Positions 17,186-26,308 of a DNA stretch of 64,000 bases are shown here, one piece after another. Numbering within the stretch: position 1 is the first letter of the stretch; every line of letters begins with the position of its first letter. The stretch comes from Gramella sp. AN32. GTDB taxonomy: Bacteria > Bacteroidota > Bacteroidia > Flavobacteriales > Flavobacteriaceae. A program made the translations under genes and the position numbers. The DNA lies in assembly GCF_023718305.1 (NCBI RefSeq), contig NZ_QEYO01000010.1:1-64000 (forward strand), given 5' to 3'. The notes under the pieces were generated by a model that worked only from the letters and a program-made list of their open reading frames with translations, had not been told where the DNA came from and ran no database searches.

Positions 17186-17578
17186 TTACTTTTTCAACAA
17201 TTTCTCCAAATAAGCAACTTTATCCTTCTCAGCCTGAATCAAACGCTCATAAAGTTCTACAACCTTATCTAAAGGGTTAAAATTACAAATGTTGTGCGGC
17301 CCAATTGGACCTTGATTTATACTATTATCACTAAAATTATTGAAATAATTAAAGACAGCATCATCTGAAAAATTCTCTATAGCTTCTTTAGTTACTCCTA
17401 AAACTTTAGCCACACTTTCCAGTTTTTCGTCTTCCAGGGTTTCACTTTTTTCAAGGCTGGAAACACTTTGTTGGCTAATGCCTAGTTCTTCGGCAAGGGT
17501 TTCCTGTTTCATTCCGCGTAGTTCACGAATGCGGGCAATTTTGCGCCCTATATGGTTGGGTTTGGTAGTTGTTGTCAT
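17186..17578 (-). CDS. XRE-family regulator (cluster copy 5)
   Basis: A 130-aa protein nearly identical to copy 4 (11841) over its first 60 residues (IGRKIARIRELRGMKQETLA; LGISQQSVSSLEKSETL) and again at the tail LYERLIQAEKDKVAYLEKLL; the central 30 residues differ (YFNNFSDNSINQGPIGPHN). A TAACTTTG box lies 5 bp upstream of the ATG, as in copy 4. It is immediately upstream of the ATPase/STAS operon on the same strand (39-bp gap), so it may co-transcribe with or repress that operon. Confidence 0.85.
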   Translation of the reverse strand: MTTTTKPNHIGRKIARIRELRGMKQETLAEELGISQQSVSSLEKSETLEDEKLESVAKVLGVTKEAIENFSDDAVFNYFNNFSDNSINQGPIGPHNICNFNPLDKVVELYERLIQAEKDKVAYLEKLLKK

Positions 17579-17833
17579 AATCTCAAAGTTAAGAATTCAT
17601 TTTAAAGTTTTAAGACATTTCGTAAGTGGTAATTTACAGGCTACCGGCTGTATTTTACAAGTAAGCCTGGTTCGGCACGAGGACTAATTTTCAGAATTTG
17701 ATGCCAGAATCACTAAAATTATCGGGTTAACAATGAAAATTTCTGCCCATAACTCCAAATATATAGAAAATGCATCAAAACCAGTTACGGAAACCGTATT
17801 CGCAGAAATAAAAACTTTTAAATCATTATAGTT

Positions 17834-18697
17834 ATGAAAATCGAAAACATACCGCAGCCCTTAGTGAAGAGCCTCATAGAAATAATCAGGTCGTTGGTAA
17901 GGGTTCATTCCATTTACTGGATTGGCGCAACTAAAAACGACAGTTCATCGAGCTATTTGTTTAATTCAGAAGGGAGAGACAAGTTTAACCAACAGTATGA
18001 ATTCACATTACTTGTAATCAGCTACGCAGAAATACGCGATCCCAAAACTTTTATGGGCGAGGTGTTTAATAAAATGAAGGAGCAGGTGAAATTATATAGC
18101 ATCCATTATTCCTATAATGATATTAAAAGGCGCTTAGAAGCAGGCGATAATTTTTTAAGTCGGGTGCTTTTGCCCGGGAATTGTTTATTTCAGGAAAGTC
18201 CTTTATCCCTAACAGGCTATTGTTACCACCCCAGGAAATTTGAAGAAATTAAAAAGGTATGGGAGTTTAGATTGAACAGGGCAGCTTACTTTGAAGATAA
18301 AACAGATACTATAGATATGGTGAATGATGAAAGTGCAAGGATGGTATTGGTAAGCCAAAATATATTGCAAACCTGTACTGCAATCATCTGGGTTTATTGG
18401 GAATGGAAACCCCATTATTTTGAGCTCGACCTGCTTTTAAACCTTTGTAAAAATTTTAGCAAAAGCCCACGTATAGTTTTGCCAAAAAAATCGTTCACTT
18501 CAAAAAAGGTGTATAGCCAGCTCTGCCATGCACAGTATAATAGCAATTTTAAAACGGTAGATGACGTAAGCATGGAAGACAGTGATTATGCCAGCAATTT
18601 AGCCGAACGTTTTTTAAGAAGCGTTCGTAAGGAAGGAAATAAAAAACTTAAGGAACTTGAACTTCTGCATAATGCAGAAATTAAAAATGATACCTAA
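17834..18697 (+). CDS. Possible MNT/HEPN-like protein, 287 aa
   Basis: Function not recognised with confidence. The first 130 residues alternate strands and helices (SIYWIGATKN; YEFTLLVISYAEIRDPKTFM; LLPGNCLFQESPLSL), in the pattern of a degenerate nucleotidyltransferase. The second half is all-helical (WEFRLNRAAYFED; ARMVLVSQNILQTCTAIIWV then FELDLLLNLCKNFS), resembling a HEPN bundle. The usual HEPN Rx4-6H motif and a clear GS(x)nDxD motif are not visible, so any catalytic activity is doubtful. It is divergent from XRE copy 5, and the right arm of the large inverted repeat begins right after its stop. Confidence 0.4.
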   Translation: MKIENIPQPLVKSLIEIIRSLVRVHSIYWIGATKNDSSSSYLFNSEGRDKFNQQYEFTLLVISYAEIRDPKTFMGEVFNKMKEQVKLYSIHYSYNDIKRRLEAGDNFLSRVLLPGNCLFQESPLSLTGYCYHPRKFEEIKKVWEFRLNRAAYFEDKTDTIDMVNDESARMVLVSQNILQTCTAIIWVYWEWKPHYFELDLLLNLCKNFSKSPRIVLPKKSFTSKKVYSQLCHAQYNSNFKTVDDVSMEDSDYASNLAERFLRSVRKEGNKKLKELELLHNAEIKNDT

Positions 18698-19430
18698 CGC
18701 AAGATGTGTGCCTGTGGGCACAATCTTGATTGCTCCCGATGGTTGCAATAAAAAAGAGATGTTTACGGGGAAAAGTCCAAATTAGAACAATTTACTTTTT
18801 TCATCTTAAGCATTTTCCTTTTGCTGTTGAGAAGTAAAAATATTGTAGATCAGGAAGAATAGGTCATTCTGCTATTTTTATTTACTTCTTTCAGCGCCAT
18901 CGCATTACCTTTTGATGCCATTCATCTTCAAGCTTTGAAATTATAGAGGAGTTATAAATAGCTTATTAGCGGTTTATGCACTCCGGTTAATTTCAAAGCT
19001 TGTTTTTTAGCAGCAAAGGGTAAGGTGAGGTAAGAAGGATTTTAAAAGAAACTCTGAAATCCTGATCGGTGAATTTTAGTTACTGCCTGGCGGACTTGAG
19101 TTAAAAAGCTTTTGGGAATATCTTATTTACCAATTCATCTTCAAAGCTTTTTATCTCGTGTCCAAGACAATTTATAATGAACCTCTTTTGCTGCAATGGA
19201 GCTAATGCGAAGTGAAAGGAAAAGTGGTGAATGGGTTTGAATTTAAGTTTTCCGTGAAATTTGTCGCAAAAAACCACCTATTTACAGGGGGTGCGAGAGA
19301 ATTTGTCGCAAATTCCGTGAAAAATGACAGAAGGAAAATACATATTTAATTGAAATTCAATGTATTGCGATTCAGTAACATCGCACAGCGTGTTACCCTC
19401 TTGCTATTCCCCCTTAGTTTTGCAATGTTG
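18698..19430. repeat. Right arm of the long imperfect inverted repeat
   Basis: The segment is the uninterrupted inverted counterpart of 9150-10555. It opens with an extended hairpin: CAAGAT/ATCTTG outer pairs and GTGCC/GGCAC inner pairs around TGTG (about 18703-18730), followed by ATTGCTCCC and GGTTGCAAT that match the left arm almost exactly. It closes with GTTACCCTCTTGCTATTCCC near 19394. No open frame of note is present. The following 19431-19999 is AT-rich with no gene I can support. Confidence 0.7.
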
Positions 19431-19999
19431 TTTATCTAGAGATATTTAAAACATTATAAGTTTCCGTTTTTATACTGATATTATCCTGGAAATATCCATA
19501 ACTAATTCCAAATAATAACCATCAGTTAAGGGGTAAATTATACTATATTCAAAGTTTTAAGAGTTATACTTTATTTGATAAAATCTTTTTTCAGTTTTTT
19601 TGGGACAGGCATCAGATGGAAATTAAGGTTTTAAGACCTATTAATGGGAGTTCAATACATCCTTTTGGTTAAAAGAAAATTTCAACATTTTAAAGGGTAA
19701 TTGTATATAAACATATAATTATCCTTTTCTTTTAAAGATAACGAAAATTTCGCCTAGGTTATTCATAGGTCTATTTGATTCAAGGGATTATTAAAAAACT
19801 CACATAAAGTTTTATTTCGGCAAGTTCCAGACAGGACATCCACCTCTTGGCAATGGCTAGAGGAAATTCAGAATAAATACCAAAAATGCAGTATTCGAGA
19901 ACCTTAGGTATTTTTACGTGGAAAGAGGTAACGGGAATTAATCCCGTGTCTCCTCTCTCATTCATTTAAAATACCTCGCTAAATTAAAAATGGATTTAA

Positions 20000-20974
20000 T
20001 TATTCGTTTTTGCTCACCACCCCGGTCTGGTTAAGAGCCGCTTTCAGGCCGTGGGCGAGTTTCTCGGCTGGGCCCACTCCCCAATAATGTAGAAAGAATA
20101 TTCTTGGTTCTTCATGCACCATGTGATTATGTAATGCCACTACTTCAATGCCGTTTTCTACAAGGGCTTTTATAACAGGGGCAACTTCATCGGCAAGCAT
20201 GGTAAAATCTCCTGCAACAGCAGCTTTTTCTGGAGTCCCCTGCCAGCTGGCCCAGGTATTAAATCCCATAAAAGTACTAACAGAAGCTTCCTGCTCCCTA
20301 AGGTCAACATCTGGTCGCCCTATTGTAATCTTATAAACTCCATTGTTAAGATTACCTGAATGTCCTATAATATTATCTATTCTATCAGTATTCAGCGTAT
20401 TCTCGACTTCACTAGATTCGGAAGCTGCAGGATTCCCACCACGCACTTCCACAACCTTATCGAATAAAGCTTTTACTTTTTCTGCAAGTACTCCTTCTTC
20501 ACCCATACCTCCAATATGCATGTACATGACATTGGGATTATTCCTCACAAAATGATTATGGATAGCGGTAATAGTCAATCCCTGCCTTATTACTTCTTGT
20601 TGTACCGGCAGCAAATCATCTTCAGTCACCACTATATCGCCCATGACCATTGCTCCGTCTTTAACAGGTGAAAATGCTGCCCAGCTGCCTAGTCCCATCG
20701 GGGGGATGATTTTAAAACCATCGACCATTATCTCTAGATCATTTTGGGGAACTACTACTTTATATTCCCCATTGTTTTCCGTGCCCTCAATGCCAATAAC
20801 CTCCTGGATAGCTGTAATATTCAGGGGATGCGGCTCCATATCTTCCTGTTGTTCGATCTCCTTTTGTTTTTCAGAAGATGGGCGAGAACTGTCAGCATTC
20901 TCTTTCTTACCGTCATTGCCATTGCACGAAAGCAATAAAAGAACTGTTGAAATCAATACGTATTTAATTTTCAT
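20000..20974 (-). CDS. DUF1259 lipoprotein (LppY/LpqO family)
   Basis: A 324-aa protein with a lipoprotein signal peptide (KYVLISTVLLLLSC, Cys17 as lipidation site) and a low-complexity acidic linker. Two DUF1259 repeats follow, seen as paired motifs: EVIGIEGTENNGEYKVVVP with GLTITAIHNHFV in the first and NIIGHSGNLNNGVYKITIG with GIEVVALHNHMV in the second. The repeated HNH-like endings and MHIGG / LHYWG blocks confirm an internal duplication. The biochemical role of the family is not known. It precedes a DUF1080-like remnant and a chromate transporter in this island. Confidence 0.85.
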   Translation of the reverse strand: MKIKYVLISTVLLLLSCNGNDGKKENADSSRPSSEKQKEIEQQEDMEPHPLNITAIQEVIGIEGTENNGEYKVVVPQNDLEIMVDGFKIIPPMGLGSWAAFSPVKDGAMVMGDIVVTEDDLLPVQQEVIRQGLTITAIHNHFVRNNPNVMYMHIGGMGEEGVLAEKVKALFDKVVEVRGGNPAASESSEVENTLNTDRIDNIIGHSGNLNNGVYKITIGRPDVDLREQEASVSTFMGFNTWASWQGTPEKAAVAGDFTMLADEVAPVIKALVENGIEVVALHNHMVHEEPRIFFLHYWGVGPAEKLAHGLKAALNQTGVVSKNE

Positions 20975-21005
20975 AATGCTTGTTTTATGTTTTAAATTCT
21001 TCTAA

Positions 21006-21430
21006 TCAATCTAATATTTTTATACTGAAATTATCAAAGTAAGTTATAGCATCTGCTTTGGTCCATAGCCCCACCTTACCAGCTTTAGTGAATGTAGTAT
21101 ATTTTACTTTGAATAACTCTTTATTATTCAAATAGATGGTAAATCATCACTTTCACTATTAATTCCATGCTGTTCCAGCTATCACCTAAAGAAGGAACAT
21201 CTAAGGCGTAGGTTTTTCCTTTTCCTACAAGGAGCAAATCTGTGCGTTTGCCATCTTCTACTTTGTACACACCACGTTATCTTCGAGTGTATTTGCCCGT
21301 ACTACATAATAATTGTTTTTATCCATAAAACGCCACCCTTGTCGTGATTTGCCGGTTACACCTTTTAAACGTACCCTAAGTGCCATATCCTTTGTTATTA
21401 TGCTGTCATTGACAATAGGGTTACAGCACA
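21006..21430 (-). pseudogene. DUF1080-like (LamG/GH16-fold) gene remnant
   Basis: The minus strand reads PIVNDSIITKDMALRVRLKG and WRFMDKNNYYVVRANTLEDN, then a frame change, then VYKVEDGKRTDLL and YALDVPSLGDSWNSMEL, then another break, then FTIYLNNKELFKVKY and KAGKVGLWTKADAITYFDNF. The final phrase is characteristic of DUF1080/concanavalin-like domain proteins. At least two frameshifts (near 21276 and 21155), and no in-frame start or signal peptide, make it nonfunctional. It fills the 430-bp gap between the chromate transporter and the DUF1259 gene. Confidence 0.65.
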
Positions 21431-21433
21431 TAA

Positions 21434-22801
21434 TCAACCTAATTCCTTAAATATGAAGAAATAGATGATACCTGATAAAACACTGATCAGGATAGTTTTC
21501 AGCATATCCCATTTCAAAATGAAATATACAAAAGAGGCTATTAGAGCAATAATTAATGATCCAATATTAACTGTGCTCCATTCGGGAATCAACCACCTTG
21601 CTCCGTACAGATATTTTTCGTTAACCTCAGAGAAAAGGGTGTGGATTGCAAACCAGACACCCAGATTAAGTACAACCCCTACTACGGCAGCTGTAATTCC
21701 TGAAAGTGCAGTGGTTAAACTTTTATTGCCCCGAAGGTATTCTATATAAGGAGCGCCTGTAAAAATGAATAGAAAGCAAGGTATAAAGGTAACCCATGTA
21801 ACCAGCAGGGAAGCTAAAATTCCAGCTGTTATGGGATCGAGAGAGCCGCTTAATCTATAGGCTCCCATGAAGCCTACGAACTGTACCACCTGTATCAGCG
21901 GACCCGGCGTAGTTTCGGCCATACCCAGTCCATCCAACATTTCACCGGATTGTAACCAGCCATAATCTTCAACCGCTTTTTGAGCGATATAGGCTAATAC
22001 AGCATAAGCCCCTCCGAAAGTTACAACGGCCGTTTTACTGAAAAATAGGCCTTCCGAGAAGAAAATATTTTCGACCCCAATCACCAGGCCAATGATCAAT
22101 AGTGGTAGAGACCATAGCGTTAGGAAAATAAAAATGGTTTTTAATGTTTTTTTTAAAGACGGCCTTACGGGTTGGATTTTGCTGTCAATCAAGGCATTTT
22201 CATCATTATCCTTGTCTTTATCTCCTTCAGCTAAGTAATGGCCTTTAATGACATGGAATTTTTCTTCCCAAAATTTTCCGCCAATAAAACCTGTCAATCC
22301 CGCTGCTACTATTATATAAGGAAAATCTACCTCAAAGAAAAATATAGCTATAAAGGCCAAAGCCGCCAAAACAAACATGACCTCATTTTTGATGGCCTTT
22401 TTACCTATTTTAATGACGGCACCAACAACTATGGCTAAGACGGCAGGTTTAATACCGAAGAATATAGCTTCGACAATACCAACATCTCTGTAAGCAGCGT
22501 AAAGAATACTGAGAATTAGTATTGAAACAAATCCAGGTATTACAAATAAAATACCTGCAGTTAACCCCCCTTTCGTCCTATGCAGCAACCACCCAATATA
22601 CGTGGCCAGCTGCTGGGCTTCCGGCCCAGGCAGCAGCATACAGTAATTGAGCGCATGTAAAAAGCGGTTCTCACTTATCCATTTTTTTTCTTCGACCAGA
22701 ATTTTATGCATCACCGCAATCTGCCCGGCAGGTCCACCAAAGCTATAAATGGCTACTCTAATCCATACTTTTATGGCTTCTTTAAAGGGTAATTGTTCCA
22801 T
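21434..22801 (-). CDS. chrA: Chromate transporter, long-chain CHR family
   Basis: A 455-aa membrane protein with two CHR domains in opposite halves. N-terminal signatures are FGGPAGQIAVMH and LLPGPEAQQLATYIG; the C-terminal half has FGGAYAVLAYIAQKAVEDYG and MAETTPGPLIQVVQFVGF. Family members export chromate across the inner membrane. It starts inside the superoxide dismutase stop codon (TAATG, 1-bp overlap at 22801), so export of chromate and removal of superoxide are co-expressed. Metal specificity is a family inference. Confidence 0.92.
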   Translation of the reverse strand: MEQLPFKEAIKVWIRVAIYSFGGPAGQIAVMHKILVEEKKWISENRFLHALNYCMLLPGPEAQQLATYIGWLLHRTKGGLTAGILFVIPGFVSILILSILYAAYRDVGIVEAIFFGIKPAVLAIVVGAVIKIGKKAIKNEVMFVLAALAFIAIFFFEVDFPYIIVAAGLTGFIGGKFWEEKFHVIKGHYLAEGDKDKDNDENALIDSKIQPVRPSLKKTLKTIFIFLTLWSLPLLIIGLVIGVENIFFSEGLFFSKTAVVTFGGAYAVLAYIAQKAVEDYGWLQSGEMLDGLGMAETTPGPLIQVVQFVGFMGAYRLSGSLDPITAGILASLLVTWVTFIPCFLFIFTGAPYIEYLRGNKSLTTALSGITAAVVGVVLNLGVWFAIHTLFSEVNEKYLYGARWLIPEWSTVNIGSLIIALIASFVYFILKWDMLKTILISVLSGIIYFFIFKELG

Positions 22802-23523
22802 TAAACAATTTTTATGGCATTATTATATCGTTCTGCTACATTATCCCAATTAATGATATTTAAAATAGTATCGACAAAATCCCCTCTTTTATTTTTGTGT
22901 TTCAAATAATATGCATGCTCCCACACATCAATAACCAATAACGGAATTACGCCCCACTGGGTCAGTTTCTGATGATTCTCACATTGCAAGATGGTTAGCG
23001 ATCGGGAAAAGGGTTGATAACCCAAAATACCCCAGCCGCTTCCTTCTACGCCTTTGGATACTTTTGCTATATATACTTGGAGCTTTTCAAATGAGCCGAA
23101 ATCTTTTTCTATCTGTTTCAATAGTTCTGCTTTGGGCTGTGTTTTTTTATTGGAAAGGTTTGTCCAGAAAATGGTATGTAGCACGTGGCTTGAAAAATGA
23201 TACGCCAGTTTGCGTGTCCACAAATCAACCTGGTCTAAATCTCCTGACTTTAGGTGTTCTTTTATTTTAATCAAATCTTTGTTTGCACCTTTAACTGCTC
23301 CACCATGATGAAATTCATAGTGTAAGTGAAGTGTTTCTTCGTCCATATGTGGTTCCAAAAATGTTTTGTTGTAAGGAAGTGATTTCTGGATGAAGTTACC
23401 GTTTTTGTCGACCAACTTATCTATTCCATTTTCAGTCACATTCTGCGAAAAAACATTGTTAGTAGGGAGTATGGTTGCTCCACCTAAAATTGCTGAGTTC
23501 CTTAAAAAATCTTTTCTGTCCAT
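22801..23523 (-). CDS. Fe/Mn superoxide dismutase with export signal
   Basis: A 240-aa protein. The leader MDRKDFLRNSAILGGATI resembles a Tat-like signal with a single Arg followed by a hydrophobic stretch ending before NVFSQ, suggesting export. The mature part has the expected ligands: H59 in EPHMDEE, H116 in HVLHTIFW, D199 and H203 in DVWEHAYYLKHK; GSGWGILGY is also conserved. The usual N-terminal HHxxHH region is LHYEFHHGGAVKGANK. It is the first gene of a unit with chrA. Metal choice (Fe or Mn) is not decidable by eye. Confidence 0.88.
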   Translation of the reverse strand: MDRKDFLRNSAILGGATILPTNNVFSQNVTENGIDKLVDKNGNFIQKSLPYNKTFLEPHMDEETLHLHYEFHHGGAVKGANKDLIKIKEHLKSGDLDQVDLWTRKLAYHFSSHVLHTIFWTNLSNKKTQPKAELLKQIEKDFGSFEKLQVYIAKVSKGVEGSGWGILGYQPFSRSLTILQCENHQKLTQWGVIPLLVIDVWEHAYYLKHKNKRGDFVDTILNIINWDNVAERYNNAIKIV

Positions 23524-23534
23524 AATTTTTTCTT

Positions 23535-24068
23535 TTATATGATTAAAATGCTATTCCTACTTGAAAACCAAAAGTTACTGGAAAAAGGTAAATCATTACC
23601 GAATCTAAACGGAATGGGCGTAGCGAGGAAATAAGTTACTTTTTCCTTTTTAATTATAGGTCTGTTTATAACGGCTGTAAAACCATAACGGCCGTTGGTA
23701 TTGAATGCAAGCCTGGTTAAAAAATTAAAACCTCCAATGTTTCGGTAGATAACACCTGGGTGAAAAAGTAATCCGGTTACCCTACTCGCACGATCATTAA
23801 AAGAAATCATAGGTGCAAACTCGATACTGTAAGCTATTTTGTCCCTCTGAAGAAAATTTATACCAACTGGAAAGCCTACTGTATAAATGCCATCAAAATT
23901 AAAGTGTTTCCCGTCTTTTGTTATAGTGGCAATAGGATGCATAATACTAAAATAGTTTTTTATTTTAGGATAATTTGTTTCTTTATTTTCTACCTGTGAA
24001 AAAACAATTTTAGGGGTTAAAAAGGATAAAAGCAAAATAAGAATGATTTGGTTCCCGGCTCTGTTCAT
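23535..24068 (-). CDS. Outer membrane beta-barrel-like protein, frameshifted C-terminus
   Basis: The 177-aa product has a signal peptide (LILLLSFLTPKIVFS) and alternating beta-strands (KHFNFDGIYTVGFPVGINF; GFNFLTRLAFNTNGRYGF), fitting a small barrel. The present C-terminus LPFSSNFWFSSRNSILII lacks the usual terminal aromatic. Removing one T from the T run complementary to 23582-23586 gives LPFPVTFGFQVGIAF, with the stop at 23543-23545 and the expected terminal Phe. This indicates a single-base insertion, by mutation or sequencing error. Start at the ATG after a short gap from the sensor kinase gene, 70 bp downstream of it. Confidence 0.65.
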   Translation of the reverse strand: MNRAGNQIILILLLSFLTPKIVFSQVENKETNYPKIKNYFSIMHPIATITKDGKHFNFDGIYTVGFPVGINFLQRDKIAYSIEFAPMISFNDRASRVTGLLFHPGVIYRNIGGFNFLTRLAFNTNGRYGFTAVINRPIIKKEKVTYFLATPIPFRFGNDLPFSSNFWFSSRNSILII

Positions 24069-24137
24069 TATAGTTTCATGATTTTATTATATGCAAGTAT
24101 ATGAATGGAATCTGTAGAAATTTGGGAAGCTGATTGG

Positions 24138-25418
24138 TTACCCGAAATTCACTTCAAAAATGTGCAATCCTTCTTCTTCATAATAATGAAGTCCCCATCC
24201 ACTCGTTTCAGCTACCTTTAGAGCAATGGCTAATCCCAACCCCCAGGTATTGGGATTACTGGATTGTTTGTAAAAACGGCTGAACAATTTATCCTTCTCT
24301 AATACTTTTCCTATTTCTTGCTTTTGCCCGGTATTGGCAATAATGAGCTTGTTTTCCATTATTTGAACGCTTACCATTCCATTCTCAATATTATGCAGAA
24401 AGGCGTTTTTAAGTAGGTTCTGTATCAGTATCTCCGTAAGCATAATATTTCCCTGCACTATCAAGCTATCTCGTGTTTCGGCTTTCACCGATATATTCAA
24501 GGCGGCTTTATGTTCTTCATAAAATTCCATGGATCGGCTTAAAATTGTTTTAATATCAACCTGTTCCGAAAGGATAAACTGCCGGTTTTCGATTTTAGAT
24601 AAGAGCAACAGAGTTTTACTCAGTTTTTTTAAGCGTTGTGTTGAACCGATAATGCCTTCCAAAATTTCCGCCTGCTTTTTTGAGAGTTCAGCCTGCCCAA
24701 TGAGTGCCTCCAGCCTTGACTGGATAATGGACAAGGGCGTTTGCATTTCATGTGAAGCGTTTTCAATAAATTGCTTCTGGCTTTGAAAGACTTCAGTATT
24801 TTTTCGGACCAGCTCATTCACAGCTTCATTCAGCATCCGGAACTCATCAATATTTGTAGATGGTAATTCAGGTATTTTCTCTTTATCAAAGCGCAAAAGC
24901 CGGAGCCTTTCGAGCATTTCAAAAAACGATTTCCATATTTTTTTGGAGATAATACGTTGGGTTAAGTAAAAAGAAAGCGCCAAGCCCATAAATAGGCTGC
25001 CGAGTGTAATGGCAATGGTACCTATCATTTCTCCCGCTTCCAGATGTGGCTTTATAATTTCCAGCCGGTAGTTATTATTGTGTAATTTCACATAAGCTGT
25101 AAGCTTTCGGTACTCATCAAACTCATCATCAACAGGCTCATAAATAAGAGTGTCAGTGTAGCTTTCATAGCTTTTCTGAAACACCTTCTTTTCAACAGGA
25201 AAAAAGGTAAAATCGTCTAGTGGGTTATCCTCTTTAAAAGGAGCTTCAGGATTATCTTCTAGATAAGCTAGCAAGTTGACTTTGCGGTTGTTCAACACTT
25301 CATCTACATTTTGAAGTACATTCCAGCTAAGTACCAAATAAAACAATATCGAAAAAATCCCGAACAAGACGAGGAAATACAGCATTTGAAGGCGGGATGT
25401 GTAGGTAAGCAGCTTCAT
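24138..25418 (-). CDS. Sensor histidine kinase
   Basis: A 426-aa kinase with two N-terminal membrane helices (about 11-31 and 135-155) around a periplasmic region. A HAMP-like linker precedes the H-box ENASHEMQTPLSIIQSRLEA (His near residue 219). The N-box QNLLKNAFLHNIENG and the G2 WGLGLAIALKVAE follow. Its start overlaps the response regulator stop by 4 bp (ATGA), the usual two-component arrangement. The neighbouring chrA-SOD unit suggests metal or oxidative stress input, which is inference. Confidence 0.93.
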   Translation of the reverse strand: MKLLTYTSRLQMLYFLVLFGIFSILFYLVLSWNVLQNVDEVLNNRKVNLLAYLEDNPEAPFKEDNPLDDFTFFPVEKKVFQKSYESYTDTLIYEPVDDEFDEYRKLTAYVKLHNNNYRLEIIKPHLEAGEMIGTIAITLGSLFMGLALSFYLTQRIISKKIWKSFFEMLERLRLLRFDKEKIPELPSTNIDEFRMLNEAVNELVRKNTEVFQSQKQFIENASHEMQTPLSIIQSRLEALIGQAELSKKQAEILEGIIGSTQRLKKLSKTLLLLSKIENRQFILSEQVDIKTILSRSMEFYEEHKAALNISVKAETRDSLIVQGNIMLTEILIQNLLKNAFLHNIENGMVSVQIMENKLIIANTGQKQEIGKVLEKDKLFSRFYKQSSNPNTWGLGLAIALKVAETSGWGLHYYEEEGLHIFEVNFG

Positions 25419-26098
25419 AAAGCCTGAATTTGATAACCTACCCCATAGATGTTATTTATTTCTACTTGTGCCCCGGCATCTTTCAGCTTTCGTTTGAGGT
25501 TCTTAATCTGAGAAAACAAAAAATCAAAACTCTGGGCCTCATCTACATAATCACCCCATACGTACTCTGCGAGCGCCATTTTAGAAATAATACGTTTATT
25601 ATTGTTAATGAGGTGGATGAGTATAGCATATTCTTTTTTAGTAAATGAGATTGGCGTAGAAAAGTTATCTATTCTCACTAGGTATTGGCCTAGGTCTATT
25701 ACCATATTGGCAAAGCGGATAGGCTTATTGGTTTTAAACTGTTTCCTACGAATGACGGCTTTTATCCGGGCATTAAGTTCTGAAAAATAAAATGGTTTTA
25801 TCAGGTAATCATCAGCTCCTAATTCGAGGCCAGTTAACTTATCATCTAGGGAATCTCTTGCAGAAAGAATAATAACACCATCAGTCTTATCTTCTTTTTT
25901 AAGAATTTCAAGAATTTCGAACCCACTGCCATCCGGTAAATTAATGTCTAGAATTAGACAGTCATAATCGTATAAATAAACACGTTCTTGGGCTGTTTGA
26001 AAGTTGCCAGCCGAATCATATAAATAGCCTTCTTTGGCCGCGAAATCCTCAAGGCTTTTTAACAGGTACGGTTCATCTTCTACAATCAGTAATTTCAT
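25415..26098 (-). CDS. OmpR-family response regulator
   Basis: The start is placed at 26098 (MKLLIVEDEPYLLKSL), because the 16 extra residues from an upstream ATG do not belong to the receiver fold. Of the 227 aa, the N-terminal receiver has the acidic pair ED, the phospho-acceptor in LDINLPDGSGFEIL, and the conserved Lys in DDYLIKPFYFSEL. The C-terminal winged helix (SFTKKEYAILIHLINNNKRI, KRKLKDAG) binds DNA. The gene pairs with the overlapping sensor kinase. Confidence 0.93.
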   Translation of the reverse strand: MKLLIVEDEPYLLKSLEDFAAKEGYLYDSAGNFQTAQERVYLYDYDCLILDINLPDGSGFEILEILKKEDKTDGVIILSARDSLDDKLTGLELGADDYLIKPFYFSELNARIKAVIRRKQFKTNKPIRFANMVIDLGQYLVRIDNFSTPISFTKKEYAILIHLINNNKRIISKMALAEYVWGDYVDEAQSFDFLFSQIKNLKRKLKDAGAQVEINNIYGVGYQIQAL

Positions 26099-26308
26099 GT
26101 TGATACAAAGTAAGAAATTAATTCTGTAGAAATACTGTCTGAGCAATATCTTCTTCGCTTCAGTTCGATCTCAAAATCCATTGGCAAATAAAAAAAATGA
26201 TCGGCAAAGAACACAATAACAGCTGAATCACAGACCAAAGGTTTTTAATAAAACGCCTCCCAATTTATTAACCGGTAGAAAGTAAAAAATCTGAGCTAGG
26301 TCGATTCT

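Noticed and set aside
19780..19965. 61-residue open frame on the minus strand in the AT-rich gap
   Set aside because: No family signature and unremarkable upstream region; looks like a chance frame.
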